Shown here: piece by piece, positions 11,375 to 25,100 of the stretch
Position numbering within the stretch: position 1 is the first letter of the stretch
Layout of the letters: the number at the start of each line of letters is the position of its first letter
NCBI RefSeq assembly: GCF_022581195.2
Contig: NC_061482.1
Span: 17,422,001-17,486,000, forward strand
Source: Helicoverpa zea
Lineage: Eukaryota; Arthropoda; Insecta; Lepidoptera; Noctuidae
Length of the DNA stretch: 64,000 nucleotides
Reading direction: 5' to 3'
Made by a program: the position numbers and the translations under genes
The notes under the pieces: generated by a model
What the model was told of the DNA's origin: nothing
Seen by the model: the letters and a program-made list of their open reading frames with translations, nothing else
Database searches by the model: none

Positions 11375-13440
11375 TGCTCAATTTGAAAGCTATTTGAAAA
11401 AAAAAACTTGCGTAAACGGCCCTCTAATAGAGCATAAAAGCGCGAAAACCCGCGAGAGTCGACACCCGCGCGTTTTGAAGTGCCTTATCGCAGATTTACG
11501 AGATCGCGCCGCGTTTTGAACGGCACATGTGTTTAACGAGGTCGCAAGGATCGTGTGGACTCGGCTTTATCGCCTAACATCGGATTATGAGTCGTAAGTG
11601 AATTTAACTGGCGTATTAGGCAGATAAGTGCCGCAATGGGCGTCCTATGTCGACATAAGGCGTTAGCTTACATGAATTTGATAAGGTACTCCGAATGAGA
11701 TTGTGTCTATAAATAGCATTTTAATTTTAACACATTGTTTTGGCATGTTCTGAAATAATCCAAGGTATCCATAGATAGGATTAAAATTAACAATATTATG
11801 TAGTTCTGCCTGGTACTTTGATATAAATATGAGATTGTATGCAGAGAAAAAAAGGTCTAAGTATAGACAGTTTTTTTCGAGGATAATTATTTAATGACAC
11901 AGGTGTTAGTAATATCTGTTAACATTACATAATACGATATTTTAACAAAATGAGGCTATGTAGCATTTGTACAGAAATTAATTTGTAACTTGAAGTTTAG
12001 GACGCGTTTATGAATATCATTGTGACAGAGATACAATAGACTATATATATAGGTACCCATATATAGAGGTATAGACTCACCGAGCATTCTGTTAAGATCT
12101 GTGCTGCTGCCTTTGATTTGATGTTGCGTTTTTAATATATTAAATTATTAACCTAAAATGTCAAAAGTTAAAAGTCAAGTTTATTGAATATTTTCAAATT
12201 GTTTAATATTGCATCTAGTGCATTTATTTATCTTTCAACATATCATTTATATTTTTAAATATTAGATTATAAAAATAAAAAATATTGCATCTATTGTTAT
12301 GTTTTTACTTGCAATCGGTGACTTATTACCAACATTTGACCTCTATATAAAATTATTGCATTTTTAAATAAAAATCTTTTTATGGGTGATTGAATTTTCC
12401 AGACTTTTTAATACTGAACTAAATGGCTGTCCAATTAATACATCAGTTACCTACATAGTTGTACCTACATAGCTAGCTCAGTTCATCTATACACGAATCC
12501 TTATGACTGATTACTTAGGCAAGTATGTGTGTTTGTTAATTGAACCTTCGCATACTAAGATTACTTATCATTTTATAACATTTTCGTCGCAGAATCGTCA
12601 TGGAAAGACAAGAGCACTTCTTTTTATGGTGAAGTAAAACTGGAAGTCGGTCGTTTACCTAATTTTATTTGGGGGTTGGCCGTAAAGTCGGTAGCTTGAT
12701 TGACACGTTACGATCTGTCCCCGGCACGGGCGGCTGTTGCCACCTGCGGGTGGGGCAGAAAGGGGGGCGGGGGGTTAACGTATTATTGTGTCTTTTATTT
12801 TTATATGAGGACTGAGTGCGTTTGTCATTGTACGGTGGGGTTATGTGGGAGAGAATGCCCGTATTTGCGCGTCAGTCTATTTTTAATAAATGGGGTGAAG
12901 TCTTATGAGGCTGTATGCTGATGTAAAAATGTGCACCTCCTAGTGGTACTTGCTACTTCAGGATTTTCACGAAACCTAAATCGCATAATTAGGTTTTTGT
13001 GATAACTCCTGTTGGCAATGTTTGAGACGTTTAGGGTTCAGTTCTTAGGGCCTCGGGCCGTAGGGTCCAGTCTAATGGAAACACTATCGAGTGACAGCGA
13101 TGCGGATCAATTTTTCGACGGCCTTTATTGGTTCAACTTTTCTTTTTTTATGTAAATAGATTTAGTTTTATGTACTTTGTTAATGTTTCAAGAAAATTAA
13201 TGAAATAGGTACCAAAAAATATCCAAAATAAGCACAAAATATACATAGACAGAGCCCCAAGTTTATTCCAATTTAATAAATCATAACTGAGCGGACCAGG
13301 AAGCGACAGATGAAACATAAAGCGATGATACATTTGAGAATGAACAGGGTAGAGTAGATCAGACCCGACGGCTTGGCCCAAGGGAGGGCCCATTTTTGTT
13401 TAGGCCGCCTGCCCACGTACGACTTGTAGGACAGATAATC
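11375..13440. other. Unassigned, AT-rich stretch
   Basis: Very AT-rich from 11700 to 12600. A GC-rich patch at 12715-12775 carries no recognisable gene. Confidence 0.4.
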
Positions 13441-13446
13441 GGGCCG

Positions 13447-13741
13447 ATTTTTAGGGTTCCGGACCCAAGGGTAAAACGGGAACCTATTGTTTTCGCTCCT
13501 CTGTCCGTCCGTCCGTCCGTCTGTCACCAGGCTGTATCTCAAGAACCGTGATAGTTAGAGAGTTGAAATTTTTACAGATGATGTATTTCTATTGCCGCTG
13601 TACCAACAAATACTGAAAACTAGAATGAAAGAAATATTTTGGGGGGCTCCCATACAACAAACGTGATTTTTTTGCTCAATTTAAATAATGGTACGGAACC
13701 CTTCTTGCGAGAGTCCGACTAGCACTTGACCGGTTTTATGT
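13447..13741 (-). repeat. Repeat family X, near-complete copy with (GTCC)n
   Basis: Reverse complement of 11083-11373. It contains a short (GTCC)n tract at 13502-13520 that is (GGAC)n in the other orientation (see 31653). Confidence 0.75.
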
Positions 13742-14339
13742 AGAACGAACTGACTAGATTTGTCTGACGGGCTTTTAAGACCTACTGCTATAAGTGTATT
13801 CTATTTTTATCCGTCAGAAAATCGGTCACCGATTGTCGGATGTTACCGGACATCCTTTTGTAAATAGAACATTGTATTCTCTCGTAACAATTGTCTATTT
13901 GCTGTTTATGAGATTCTCAATAATTTTACGAAATATCACTTTGGTAACTCTTGAAAAGTGTTTGAATATTCTGTATAACGCGGTAGTTTATGTAGTAGGT
14001 TTTTGCTTTTTTCCCCAAACAACAATAGTGTTAGAAATTATTGCCATACTGAAAATCTATCCATCTATCTATCCATGAAAATGTTATTGCCTCCTGAGCG
14101 TGGAAAATAATGATTTTTTTAACGAAGTAATGCTTGGCACGGGCTTGCAGACCAAAATACAAATTGTTTTCAATCGCGTAGGTAGTACTACGGGGGATGG
14201 GTACGCCATTTATGTAACACACAACATTTTTCATTTAAAATCATTCGTGGTTTCAGAATATTTTTATTAGGTATAAAAGTCCCGGCATTGCATTATGGAC
14301 TCCTCTGTATTAGAAATTCTATGAATAGTAACGTGAGCT

Positions 14340-14460
14340 TTTTTTAATATAACATCTCGCTTTCATACCCAAAGCTACTGAAACTATTTGAATCGATTTT
14401 GGTACGGATAGGTCTGAAGCACTTTGTGGGAAGTAATTTTCTCGGGTTGCGGAGAAAAAA
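14340..14460 (+). mobile_element. Lep1-type fragment, degraded
   Basis: Resembles the 5' half (AAAGCTACTGAAACTATTTG). No ends. Confidence 0.35.
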
Positions 14461-14896
14461 AATAACATTCACGATTTTTATTTTAATTGACAAAATGAAG
14501 AAAATATCAATGTTTCTATTAATACTTACCATGCAAATATAAACCTTTGAGAATATAATCGAATATCAATGGGGCACCCCTTGAGGCTGCATCACAAACA
14601 GCCCTCGGAGTTTTCTTTTATGATGTTTGTATAAGTAAACGTGCAGCGCCCCTAGCGGCACTCGGAGGAAATAAAACGATTTGTTATCAAGTTTAGTGGG
14701 ACCCATTACGGACTGATGTGTTCCTATTACGTTATTTATTGAATACTTACTTGCCTTTATCTTGACTATTGAATTTTATTGGGTGTGTATAACGAAGAGA
14801 TTGATCTTATCTAGGCTTTGTTAGATTTTGAAGTCGACAAATTATTTAAAATCCATAACAGTAAACTAGTATAAATTACACACCGCATGTAAAAAC

Positions 14897-15324
14897 AAAA
14901 GGACATCATTCATTTCGTACCCAAAAATGAAAGTGCCGGCCAGAGTAAAAAAATAATAGATTCTTGTAGAGAATAATGCCCTGAAGATTTTTTACTATTA
15001 CAAGAATCGTCTACAGTTAACCCCCAGGCTGCTATTTGACTTTGAAAATACAAAAAAAAATCAACAGTGTTTGGAGCATTACATTACGTCGCCAAACTGG
15101 AGAAGGCAGGCGCTGCCTTCAAACGACTCCTGCCTAACCTGAGCAGTCATTAAATGACCATGTATAGATTTTTTATTCACGGTACTCACACTTTAAACTC
15201 AAATAGCAGTCTTTCTTTTCATTTGATGACTTCCCAGGTTAGGCGGAGTCGTTTGAAGGCAGCGTCTGCCTTCTCTTTCATTTTTGGGTACAAAATGTTC
15301 GAGACTTGAATGATCTCCTTTTCG
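14897..15324. mobile_element. Fold-back MITE with nested inverted repeats
   Basis: Outer ends carry GTACCCAAAAATGAAAG (14917 onward) and its complement (15275-15291), with weaker matching out to AAAAGGACATCATTCA. A second, inner inverted pair of about 55 bp (15101-15157 and 15219-15274) shares AGAAGGCAG, CTGCCTTCAAACGACTCC and CCTAACCTG. No coding capacity. Confidence 0.7.
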
Positions 15325-15856
15325 AGGTACTTAGTAAAACAAAGTAAAGACTGTATTGTCTCCCCTTTGTACTGGAGACAGAAAATAAATCTTAGAATAA
15401 GAAATGTACAGTTTTTAGCCGTTTACTGGAAACCACTTTTCTTTTTTTACTGCCTCTTACGCTGCACGGCATTGTTATAGGAGTATTTCTCACCAACAGT
15501 TTCCTTGATCACTATGACCATCATTATACGTAGATAATACTTCATATTTAATCAGCGTGCTAATGACATAAGGATTAAAGACGACCCCATCTTTTTCCCA
15601 TCTCACAGACCATTCTCGCCAACTGTATTCCCGACACTTTCATACACTCTTCGTTATTACAAGCCATTGTCATAAAAATGTATTTACGTTAACATCACCC
15701 GTTTAGTCACATATGCCGTGCAATTAAACTCGACGGGTAATACAATGCTTGATTTTCGCACAAATGTAGCTCTGATGGTGATACAATGACTGCGTAAAAC
15801 GTTCTCTGCTAAAACAAGTATTCAGATTCATAGTTGTGTTTGTATTTGTAAATTCT

Positions 15857-16380
15857 GGTGGTCTAGTGGGTAAAGAACAAATCTCTCAAGTCTGGGTGCG
15901 ACTCCAGGCAAGCACCAATGCAACTTTTCTAAGTTTATATATACTTTCTAAGTATATCTTGGACGGTGTTTCAGAGGGCACGTTAAACTGTAGATCCCGG
16001 CTGTCATAAGAGCATTTTTGTAGTCGGAAGCCAGTAAGTCTGACAGCCAGCCTTACGCACGTATTGGGTGAGGTCAGATAGGCAGTCGCTCCCTATAAAA
16101 GACTGGTACCCACCTTCATTCGGTTAGACTGAAAGCCAACCCTAACATATGTAACTAGCTTCTGTCAGCGGTTTCACCCGCATCCCGTAGGAACCACGGC
16201 ACGAACCCGGATAAAAAGTAGTAGTAGTAGTCTATAGCCTTCCTCGATAAATGGGCTATCTAACACTGAAAGAATTTTTCAAATCGGTCCAGTAGTTCTT
16301 GAGATTAGCGCGTTCAAACAAACAAACAAACTCTTCAGCTTTATAATATTAGTATAGATTGGAAAAGGCAAATGACGATG
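15857..16380 (+). mobile_element. HaSE-type SINE, split by a Helitron
   Basis: Starts GGTGGTCTAGTGGGTAAAGA (a tRNA-like A box). The body runs to CCCTAACATATGTA at 16154, is broken by the Helitron at 16155-16358, and continues TTGGAAAAGGCAAATGACG. Intact relatives have these two parts joined. Confidence 0.8.
16155..16358 (-). mobile_element. Lep1-type Helitron-like element, complete
   Basis: On the minus strand it starts TCTATACTAATATTATAAAG and ends CTAG; flanking bases are A (16154) and T (16359). 204 bp, no coding part. Confidence 0.85.
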
Positions 16381-16819
16381 CACAGTTGTTTTTGGCTTCT
16401 CTGTCGTGGCTGGTGTGTTGGTTAGTTTGCGTCCAATAACCCTGAGTAGTGAACTATTAGAAAAAAGCGTAAGTATCTATATCCCATTGTGATCTTAGTC
16501 TCCCACGCCACTTATCTGGATTCCCCGATTCGCTTTGACGTCCTCTGTTTCAGTATTTGCTTTCACTAATATTCTGGGTCCCCTTTGTACAATGTACAAA
16601 CGAAAAATGTTGTACCAATGTCGCAAAATTTTAATTAAAAGTTTTCGAAACAATTTTTGTCGAACAAATGAGAACGTGAACATGTCATGTAGTATGTAAG
16701 CGCTAGTAAGCTACATGAAGTACACAAGTAAGTGCGGATTGCAATAAATGAACCATCCATTGTGTTTCGATTAGAGATTGAAATTTTACACAGCTTGTAT
16801 GAAAAATTACACTACCTTT

Positions 16820-17055
16820 GACGACCTCGATGGCGCAATGGTCACCATGCCGGACTGCTAAACCTGAGGTCCCAGGTTCGATTCCCGGTTCGGTCGACAT
16901 TTTTGTGACGAGCATGCTTGTTGGGTGTTGTAACATGTATTTATAAATGTGTAGCATTATGTAGTTTACCAGTTGTGTTGGCACCCATAACACAAGTTAA
17001 TTAATAACTTACCACTGAGCTAACCGACCGTGTGTGAAAAAGTGTCCAGACATTG
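16820..17055 (+). mobile_element. tRNA-derived SINE (family S2)
   Basis: A tRNA-like head with A and B boxes (GGTTCGATTCCCGG) is followed by a body ending CATAACACAAGTTAATTAAT and AGCTAACCGACCGTGTGTG. The acceptor arm does not pair fully, so it is not scored as a tRNA gene. Confidence 0.7.
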
Positions 17056-17799
17056 TTATTTCAATTACAGAACAATACATGGATGGTTTATTGTAATCCG
17101 CAGTAAGTAAACAAGTCGATGCGGGATAAAGAAAGGATTATTCCGATACAAAGAGCAACAGAAATATTTGCTTTGATTTAATATGCGCAAATAGTCCGCA
17201 GCATTCGGTACAATCCAGGGTCCATCGGGCGGAATCTAATAGCGTTTCTAGAGAACCTTTTGTTGGTCTGTACGAGCTTGCAAATGAATGTGTCGCTTCA
17301 CGAGAAATTCTATCGCTTCTCTGACAATACGAATATACAATGTACGAATTTGTGCAGCGGCTAATATGCCCTTTGACTAGCTAATCATTTGCCTCTGCTG
17401 TTCGAAGCTTGACAAATTATGCCTATACCTACTCGTAGCTTAAAAAAAATAACAATATCAAAAACTAAAACTATTTAAAAATGGAAATCGTTAGGTATCC
17501 GTATTGACATTAAATACTCAAAAAACAAACCTGAATATTCCAAAACCTCAAATTAATTTAACGTTAGATACGTTTACGTGTACCGATCGTGTCAATTATT
17601 TTCAAGTAATTCCTAAAATAAAAAGAAACGTCGAAGCTTACAACTTGTTCCTCCTTTAGAAAAAAACAACGTAAATATAGCTTGATTATTGCCAATTATT
17701 GACAAGTAATACCATCGTCGAAAAACCGCTAAAGCGATTACAGGAGAAATGATTTTCGTGAAAAAATTACGTCTATTTTCGGGCGAGAGGTGTGTCGAG

Positions 17800-18062
17800 C
17801 TTACCCAACGAAATGACTGGCGAAGGTGTCCTCACGGAAAGTCGTCTAAGAAAGTAGCGCGCCAAAAAACTCTTATACGCCGTCTTTGAAACTGGCTCAG
17901 TTTTTGTAATACCAAATATCGTTGACTGATATCTCACAGAACCCGAACGCCTCGTTAATCTCGAAGCTGATCGTTTTGGTCATATCCAAAGTACGTGTTT
18001 GACCTACAAGAAGGCATCTGACCTACCTACATAATGGCATCTCCGCTCATCTTTTCTTACTC
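17800..18062. mobile_element. MITE family M1, copy 3
   Basis: Includes GAAATGACTGGCGAAGGTG, AAGAAAGTAGCGCGCC and the right end GGCATCTCCGCTCATCTTT. Confidence 0.65.
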
Positions 18063-18399
18063 TGTAAGCTTACCCCATTCCACTCTGGGATAATATCGGC
18101 CGGACTGAAGCGTTTGTTTAACTTGTATTAAATATAACAAACAAAGGAATTCGCTTACTATAATATTAATAACGTAACGGCCGGCTCTGTACTATCGTTA
18201 TTTTGTTTGCATACATCGCTCGTTCTCCCGAAAAGATCAAGGTTTGTTTTTCGACGGACGATATTGAACATTAAAATTTTATGTTTTTACAACACTTTAG
18301 TGTGATATTTCTATAATGTAAAGTTTGATGGCTTGTGAAATTAGATTTTACAGAGTTCGTAATTTGATAGACTGACTTCTTGACGGGTATAATAGTAGA

Positions 18400-18560
18400 T
18401 AGAAGGGAACGACCAAAGAAACGATGCATAAATGGTGTGAAAGTTGATATGGTTAGAAAGAATGTTACTTGCGAGATGACGGCAGATAAAGATGATGAGC
18501 TTGTAAGATAAGAAAAAATGCTGCGCTGAAATAAAATAAGGATAAGACAAGAGGACGGTG
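18400..18560 (+). pseudogene. RTE-like LINE C-terminus, decayed
   Basis: Reads ERPKKRCINGVKVDMVRKNV then CEMTADKDDEL before a premature stop, with the 3' motif AATAAAATAAGG after. It matches the GRPKKRW..D..MRRKGV..EMT pattern of RTE-clade elements, as at 28316. Confidence 0.65.
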
Positions 18561-18627
18561 ATGAGCTACCTGATAAAGTATTAAACTGTTATTTGACACA
18601 CAATGTCAATTTTTATATTACACTAGC

Positions 18628-18775
18628 TTTCGCCCGCGGTTTCACCTGCGTCCCGTAGCCGGATGGTAACAAAAACTATCCTCAAACCTTCTCCCGGGTA
18701 TAAGTTACGTCCCCTCTAATTTGCAGCCAAATCGGTCAAGCCGTTTTCATGTTATGTCGTGACAACATAAAGCGG
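18628..18775 (-). mobile_element. Lep1-like element, truncated
   Basis: Begins CTAGCTTTCGCCCGCGGTTT. The other end has no clear TC. Confidence 0.6.
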
Positions 18776-19002
18776 GTTTCATTTTTATTTTTATATTACA
18801 TTTATCCCCTCGTGTTGTATCAATAAATGACAACGGCAAGAGGATGATGAGTTTTCTGGCATCATGCTGAACTGAACCTATTTAGCACAGACATGTAAAT
18901 TTTTTGTACTTTTCCCCGTTTTGTTGTGTCAATAAATTATTTTCTTTCCATTCTTTCTTCTATGATGATGTCAGTAGCTAACCAACATCTTATTGTTCTC
19001 AG

Positions 19003-19145
19003 AAGGTCAGGCGGAGGGGGGCGGAGGAGCAGGTGGGGCTGAAGACGATGAGGAGCAGGACTCGGGCTGGTGGGGGCAGTGCATGAGCACCTGTCCCGCC
19101 CCCGTACAGGATCTCTGCACCTCCAACCGATTTGACAACCTTCAT
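19003..19145 (+). CDS. Adenylyl cyclase exon A: cytosolic N-terminal segment
   Basis: Encodes an acidic, glycine-rich stretch (EGGGGAGGAEDDEEQDSGWW) then a Cys-containing segment ending in SNRFDNLH. The donor GTAAGT at 19146 is ideal and leaves phase 0, matching exon B. The acceptor is less sure: TTCTCAG ending at 19002 (phase 1) or the AG at 19009-19010 (phase 0). The earlier exon with the start codon was not found in the window. Low complexity makes this the least certain exon, but its frame and phase fit the next exon. Confidence 0.75.
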
Positions 19146-22100
19146 GTAAGTCACAGTTTTATATATGTATATGCTTGGATACTGGATAATCGGATTGGCT
19201 TGGACTTACCAATGTGAACCACCTTAAGCAAGTTTACGTGTCGTATCAAAGAGATAATCGGAATCATATTTTGTAGGACGTTCTGACTAGGATTTTCTGA
19301 CCGTCTATTTGTACGACATGTGCATTACGCTATTGCTATCTGTGTGTTATATTTTTCTGGCTGGCGGTAGCATTATAATAATAATAATAATAAGCCCCGC
19401 AGGGCATCTGAGGCGGATGACGGGGAGTAGCGACCCCGCGGGGCTATATATCCGAGTGCTCCAGGGAGAGTATACTGTCCCCCACCTCCGGCTTGCCGGA
19501 GTGAAGCATGACGGGGGATAGGTCTCCCGCCTCTTGGCTTGCCTTCATCGGCCGGTCAGAGTGGAGTCGCTAGAGCAAGGTTAGTCCTGCTCGGAGGGTA
19601 GGTGCCTCGTGGTAAGTGGCGAGTGGGCCGGTGATGCTGGACCCACAGGGAGCGCGTGATCTGCGTTTAAAGTCCGCCGAGGTATCCTCACCCTTCAGCC
19701 GCTCATGTACCTGTTGCCCCCTTGTTGCGATTTAGCGACTGATTCCCGGGGGCCCAGTAAGTGAGTTGGCGAGTCTCCACCTGCCATTTTTACGTGTATT
19801 TATTACATTGTTATCGGCAGGTGCCATAGTTCCCGTAGTTTCCCCATTCCTAGTCCACTAGCATCCTATCACAATAGCCCAAGTAGTTTTCATCCATAGT
19901 TAGCAATAGTTTAGCACAGAACCGGGGATTGTCCTTGGGTACATTTCTATAGTGTATACAGGGATAATTGTCGGTTTTGTGTCACCATTTCATTAAAGTT
20001 GTCTCAAAAGGGCTTCAGCGTGTTGGCTTCGGCCCCACGTTCGCCTCCCAAAAATCCGGGACTCTATAGTCCCGAGGTCTGGTAGAGACATACAAGATAA
20101 TAATAATATTCATTTATTTGCTCAGAATGTAGGTATTTACAATAAGGTGTTTACAGAAAATGTTGAAGCATCCTAGTACATTCTACCATTTTGGCATGCA
20201 AACATTTGATATGATGCAATTCATCATTACACATGCTTAATGCTTATACAACTAAAAAGTGTCAGCTAGAAAGTCAGATACAGAGTAGTAGCATTTATTC
20301 AAGAGGAGTCTAGTTAGTTTTTTTTTGAAGATTGTTACTGGTTCTTGTTTAATACTATTTGGGATGTGGTTAAAAATAGCTGGTGCCATGCCAAAAGCAC
20401 TTTTCCCAAACAAAGCAGTCTTATATCCTCCAGTGCGTAATAAATTTTGGTATTGAGATCGTAAATTTACGTCTCTGTGTCTGCTTTCCGATAAACTTAA
20501 AAATAGGCTTCTATTAACTTTAACAAAAAGAGCAATTTCAAAAATGTAAAGGCAAGGAAAGGTCAACAAATTATATTTTTTGAAAAATGGAACACAGCTG
20601 TCAGTAACTTTCAAACCAAAAATTAGAGACAAAACAAAATACAGTACTTACCTATTCGCAAGATCCTCACCATAAAATGTACATAAGTGTCTCTCTAAAC
20701 GCCCAAAAAAATGAGCCGTGCCTTTCCCGAAAGGCAATAAAATCAAATTCCCGTAGCACTTAAACATTTTTTGATTTTTCCCAACATAGAGGGCGCCACG
20801 TCCCGGTCCTTTCAACCTGACAGCGCTCTGAACGTGTTAACAAAGGCTGCGCCGATAAAATTAAATTCTAACCCGTGTAATGCTGTGAAAAAGGCTACTG
20901 ATTCCCGCCGTTGCGTTGTGGGGAATACTAGCTTCTGGCTGCGGCTTTACCCGTGTCTTGTGGGTACTTCTTCGCGTAATCTGATTAAAAGCAGCATGTA
21001 TATTAATCTGGTATATGAGCTATAGGCACTGCAGTTTTATCAAAAATCCGTCAAGTTATTTTTGCGTAAAAGAGGAACATACACACGTTGATCACCATCC
21101 ACAATTACGTAACATACAAAATTTCGCGTTTATAAATTAGTAGGAGAGTATCCCGACGTAACTATTTCGTGCACGTAGATAAAAAGTAGCCCATGGTCTT
21201 TCTCGATTAATAGGCTATCTTATACTCATATCGGTCTAGTACTTCCTGAGAATAGCCCATTCAAGTAAACAAACGAACATACTTACAAACGAAACTTTTC
21301 AACTTTATGACTCGCCAGTTGAGTTGAGGCTATTCGTCATATTGCCAGCTCGTCGGCATCTGCCCTGTAAATCCTGATTAGATGTACGCCTACACAAATC
21401 AATAGCCCCAGTAGGTTTCGCTCTAGGCGAACACACATCATAGGTACGTTACAGATACTGAAATATTGTCTCTCGTTAGTCAACGCTGTATGAAATTCGA
21501 CAGAATACTGCCAATATTGTTTTGGACAAAACCACAGACTGAGCTTGGTATGTTACATTATATACTGGTTAATATATGTCGAACACAAAGAAAAAATTCT
21601 AATACGTAAAAAAAATGAATTTTTCAAACAAAGTAAATAGAATAAAAATGTGCTAAAATTAGAACACCGTATAAAAGTCAGTCATTACAAACAACTGAAA
21701 TTCTCCCTTGAAAACTGACAGCTGTCAACTGATCAAAACGTTCGATACTTTATCTCTGCTTTACACATGATGTTGTAAATTATAAAAACGAAAAACGACT
21801 CCTGTGGTTAAACTACTGAATGGATCAGGTTATTTTTAAAAAAAATCGCCATAGAATATCATAAAGTATATGCGATAGGATTTAATGTGATTGTGAACGA
21901 CACACCCTGTATACTAGCTGTTACCCCGGTTTCACCAGTGTTCCGTGGGAACTGCTTACCGTACCAGGATAAAATATAGTTATGCCACCCGGGGATAGTG
22001 TAGCTTTCCAACGGTGAAAGAATTGTGTAAATCGGTTCAGTAGTTTCCGAGCCCCTTGAATACAAACAGACAAAACTGTTTCTCCTTCATTATGTTAGTG

Positions 22101-25100
22101 CCTAGTGCCTATAGACTAAAATGTTTTATATTTTGTTATAAAAATGATGAACTATAAAATGTTTCGTTGCTGTTTATGACTTTTGGTTTTCATCAGGGCA
22201 TTATTGTAATACGTGTACGTGTTATTCTAGTGAATTTACACGAATACACGCTTGGAATCTTAAATTCATTGAATTCTTTGTTTCTTAATTTGTTCTTAAA
22301 TCTATTAAAGTACTAAAGTACTTTAAACGTACTCGATCACGTAATCGATTAAAGTACTAAAGTACTTTAATCGATTACGTGATCGAGTGATCGAGAACGT
22401 TTTTCTAGTGAAGCTCCTAGCTTAACTTACTTTGGGAATCAATCATATTTTCTCCTGGTACGAATAGTAGTTCCCAAGGGAAGCGGGCTAGTAATCAATA
22501 TTTTACTTAGAGGTTACGGAACCCTTCCCGCGCTTATCCGACTCGCACTTGACCGTTTTTTTTTTTCATATTTTCCTCAGCTTATTGATTCCTTAAAACT
22601 ACCTCTGAATATAACATCCGCTCTCTATTTTTATGATCTAGTTTGCTTACATCAAAGATTGTAATTTACTTAATGGATACCTTTAAGTAATCCAATTTGC
22701 TATTCTTAGAAAAATTTACGATGCTTCGTCGGTAGCGAAAGTAGCTGATCATGGCAATTTGTAGGCTTATGCCGCGATTTTGGTAGTTCCGAACGTGAGG
22801 GTCACTTGTATGTGAAGTTTCAAGGTACCTGAGGAATTAAATTGTTTACTGAATGTAGTCCTCTTTTGATACAACGTGTGTTACAACCAGTACCTACTGA
22901 GATACCGTCTAGTATAGTTATCGGCACGAATCTTGAGCGCTGATTCATCTGCGCAGAAGTGATTTATTAGCAAAGAACCAATCCCGAGTGACGGCTATGA
23001 CGCGATGCGCTGCGGGCCAATCACCGCCCCCATGCCTCACTTCATACCACAAAAGGGACCCAATAAATTACTTCTGCGCAGGTGAAGGTCAGCGCTCAAG
23101 ATTCGTGCCGATGATTGTAACTTTAAGCACGAATGCACACTGCTGGGGAGTTTGTTGCGCCACTGCTTCTTCCCAGCAGAGACACGTAGGAAGTGGTAAA
23201 AGGTGGGCTTTTTGGGGGCTGTCTTTTGTAAATTTTTGACGTTCAGAAAGTGCCGTTTTGCAGTCGAGTTTGAATAAATGATTTTTAATTTGAGTTGATA
23301 CTCACTCATATTGATCACGTGATCAAGTGTGGCATCCAATCAGGTAATCAATATTTCTCTCTCTCTATTATCTCTCCTCATAAATTAGTTGTTGCGGTTG
23401 TGATAACTGCTGCTTATATTATATCACTACTGGCAGTTTCTACTGTTTTACCCATATTCCGAGGAAACTTCCCGCACCAAGGAGTAGCATGTAACCGTCC
23501 AAGGTTTTAATGCTGTCAAATAATGAAACATTTTCTTTTTCAAATTGAACCAGTAATTCCTGTGATTAGCGGGGTCAAGCAAAGAAAGGAACTCTTCAGC
23601 TTTAATATAATACTAGCTTCCGCTCGCGGCTTCGCCCGCGTAGAGTTCGGTTACTTCGCGTTTCCAAGAGAATTCCTCAAAAAAGTCCGTGATAAAAACT
23701 ATCCTATGTTCTTTCTCAAGGTCAACTCTATCTCTATACCAAATTTTATCAAAAATCAGTTCAGTGGTTTGGACGTGACAGCGTAACAGACAGACAGACA
23801 GAGTTTTTTTGCATTTATAATATTAGTAGGAATTGGTATAGATTAAACTCTACGGAAGACATGGAATACTACGACCCGACATTATGATTATTCAATATAC
23901 AATAAGACCTGTTAGACAGAAAGGGTTCGAAAACATTTAAACCTCAAACCAATACATTTTTGCTTTCTTCTTATAAATTAATAATTATTCATCTCGATAT
24001 TTCGTAATATTCCACATTTTGATGACTTCGTTGAAACCGTTCCAATAATGAATCCCCGGATTATCTTGCGATCGATCGGTTGACATTTCACTCGTGTATT
24101 CATTAAGGCCTATAAAAAGAAAGATTTATAATTTCAACAAAAACGCGGCGTTTTCCTCAAGAGTATATTTGGACCAACATGAGGCCACTTCACCTGAAGA
24201 ATCACATAACTCCTGGCACTGACCTCCCTAAAATAGAATTTAGTTCGCAATACTTTACCTGTAGTAATTTGTCTAGTATTTTCACATCAACTGCCAGTCT
24301 TCTTGTTTTGTTAACTGTTTGGGAAAGCTGTTTATAGACTACGTTCTTTATGTACCTGCCTGCTACAAACGTTGAAGTTTCATTATCAACAGTAATTTTG
24401 TCATCATAGACCTAAGACTTTGCAATAAAAGTTATCGTCTAAGATAATATTCGCAAATAAATAAACCTAATAAGTATAGAAAAATATAGAAAAAATATTG
24501 CATTAATACTTGCCTGATTTGGGATCAAACCTGCACACTCGCAGTTGAGGGGCTGGTGATGTAACAACTAGACTACAGCGAGCCAGTTTAATGATTACTA
24601 GCCGTTTTCCCGCGGTTTTACCCGCGTCCCGTGGTAACTACTGCCCGCACCGGGATAAAATATAGCCTATGTTACTCGTGGATAATGTAGCTTTCGAATG
24701 ATGAAAGAATTTTTAAAAACGGTCCAGTAGTTTTTGAGCCTATTCATTACAACCAAACAAACAAACAAACAAAGTTTTCCTCTTTATAATATTAGTATAG
24801 ACAATAAGATGATCTCTCAGATTCTAGACAAAAATTACGAACAACTGTCGGCTCATTATGTGTAACTATGTATTACTAATCTTCCTCGTAAGGAAGGAAA
24901 CACATATTGTTGAACAACATCAGTTACCATAACAAACTCAATGAGCTGTGTATAAACTATGAATTCGCGCCGGTGTTCGCTAACAATCGCGCGATTGATG
25001 CGTGTCTAGTGTGAGGACCACATCTAAACATTTTGAAGCAACATTAGTTTCACTGGCTAATGTTTGGCTGTTGTTACAAAGTCTGCGTGTATCACGGACG

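Noticed and set aside
13794..14078. 94-codon hydrophobic frame
   Set aside because: Starts at a non-ATG codon in AT-rich DNA, where hydrophobic chance frames are common; no splice partner.
16822..16898. Possible tRNA gene
   Set aside because: A and B boxes are present but the acceptor arm is mispaired and a SINE body follows.
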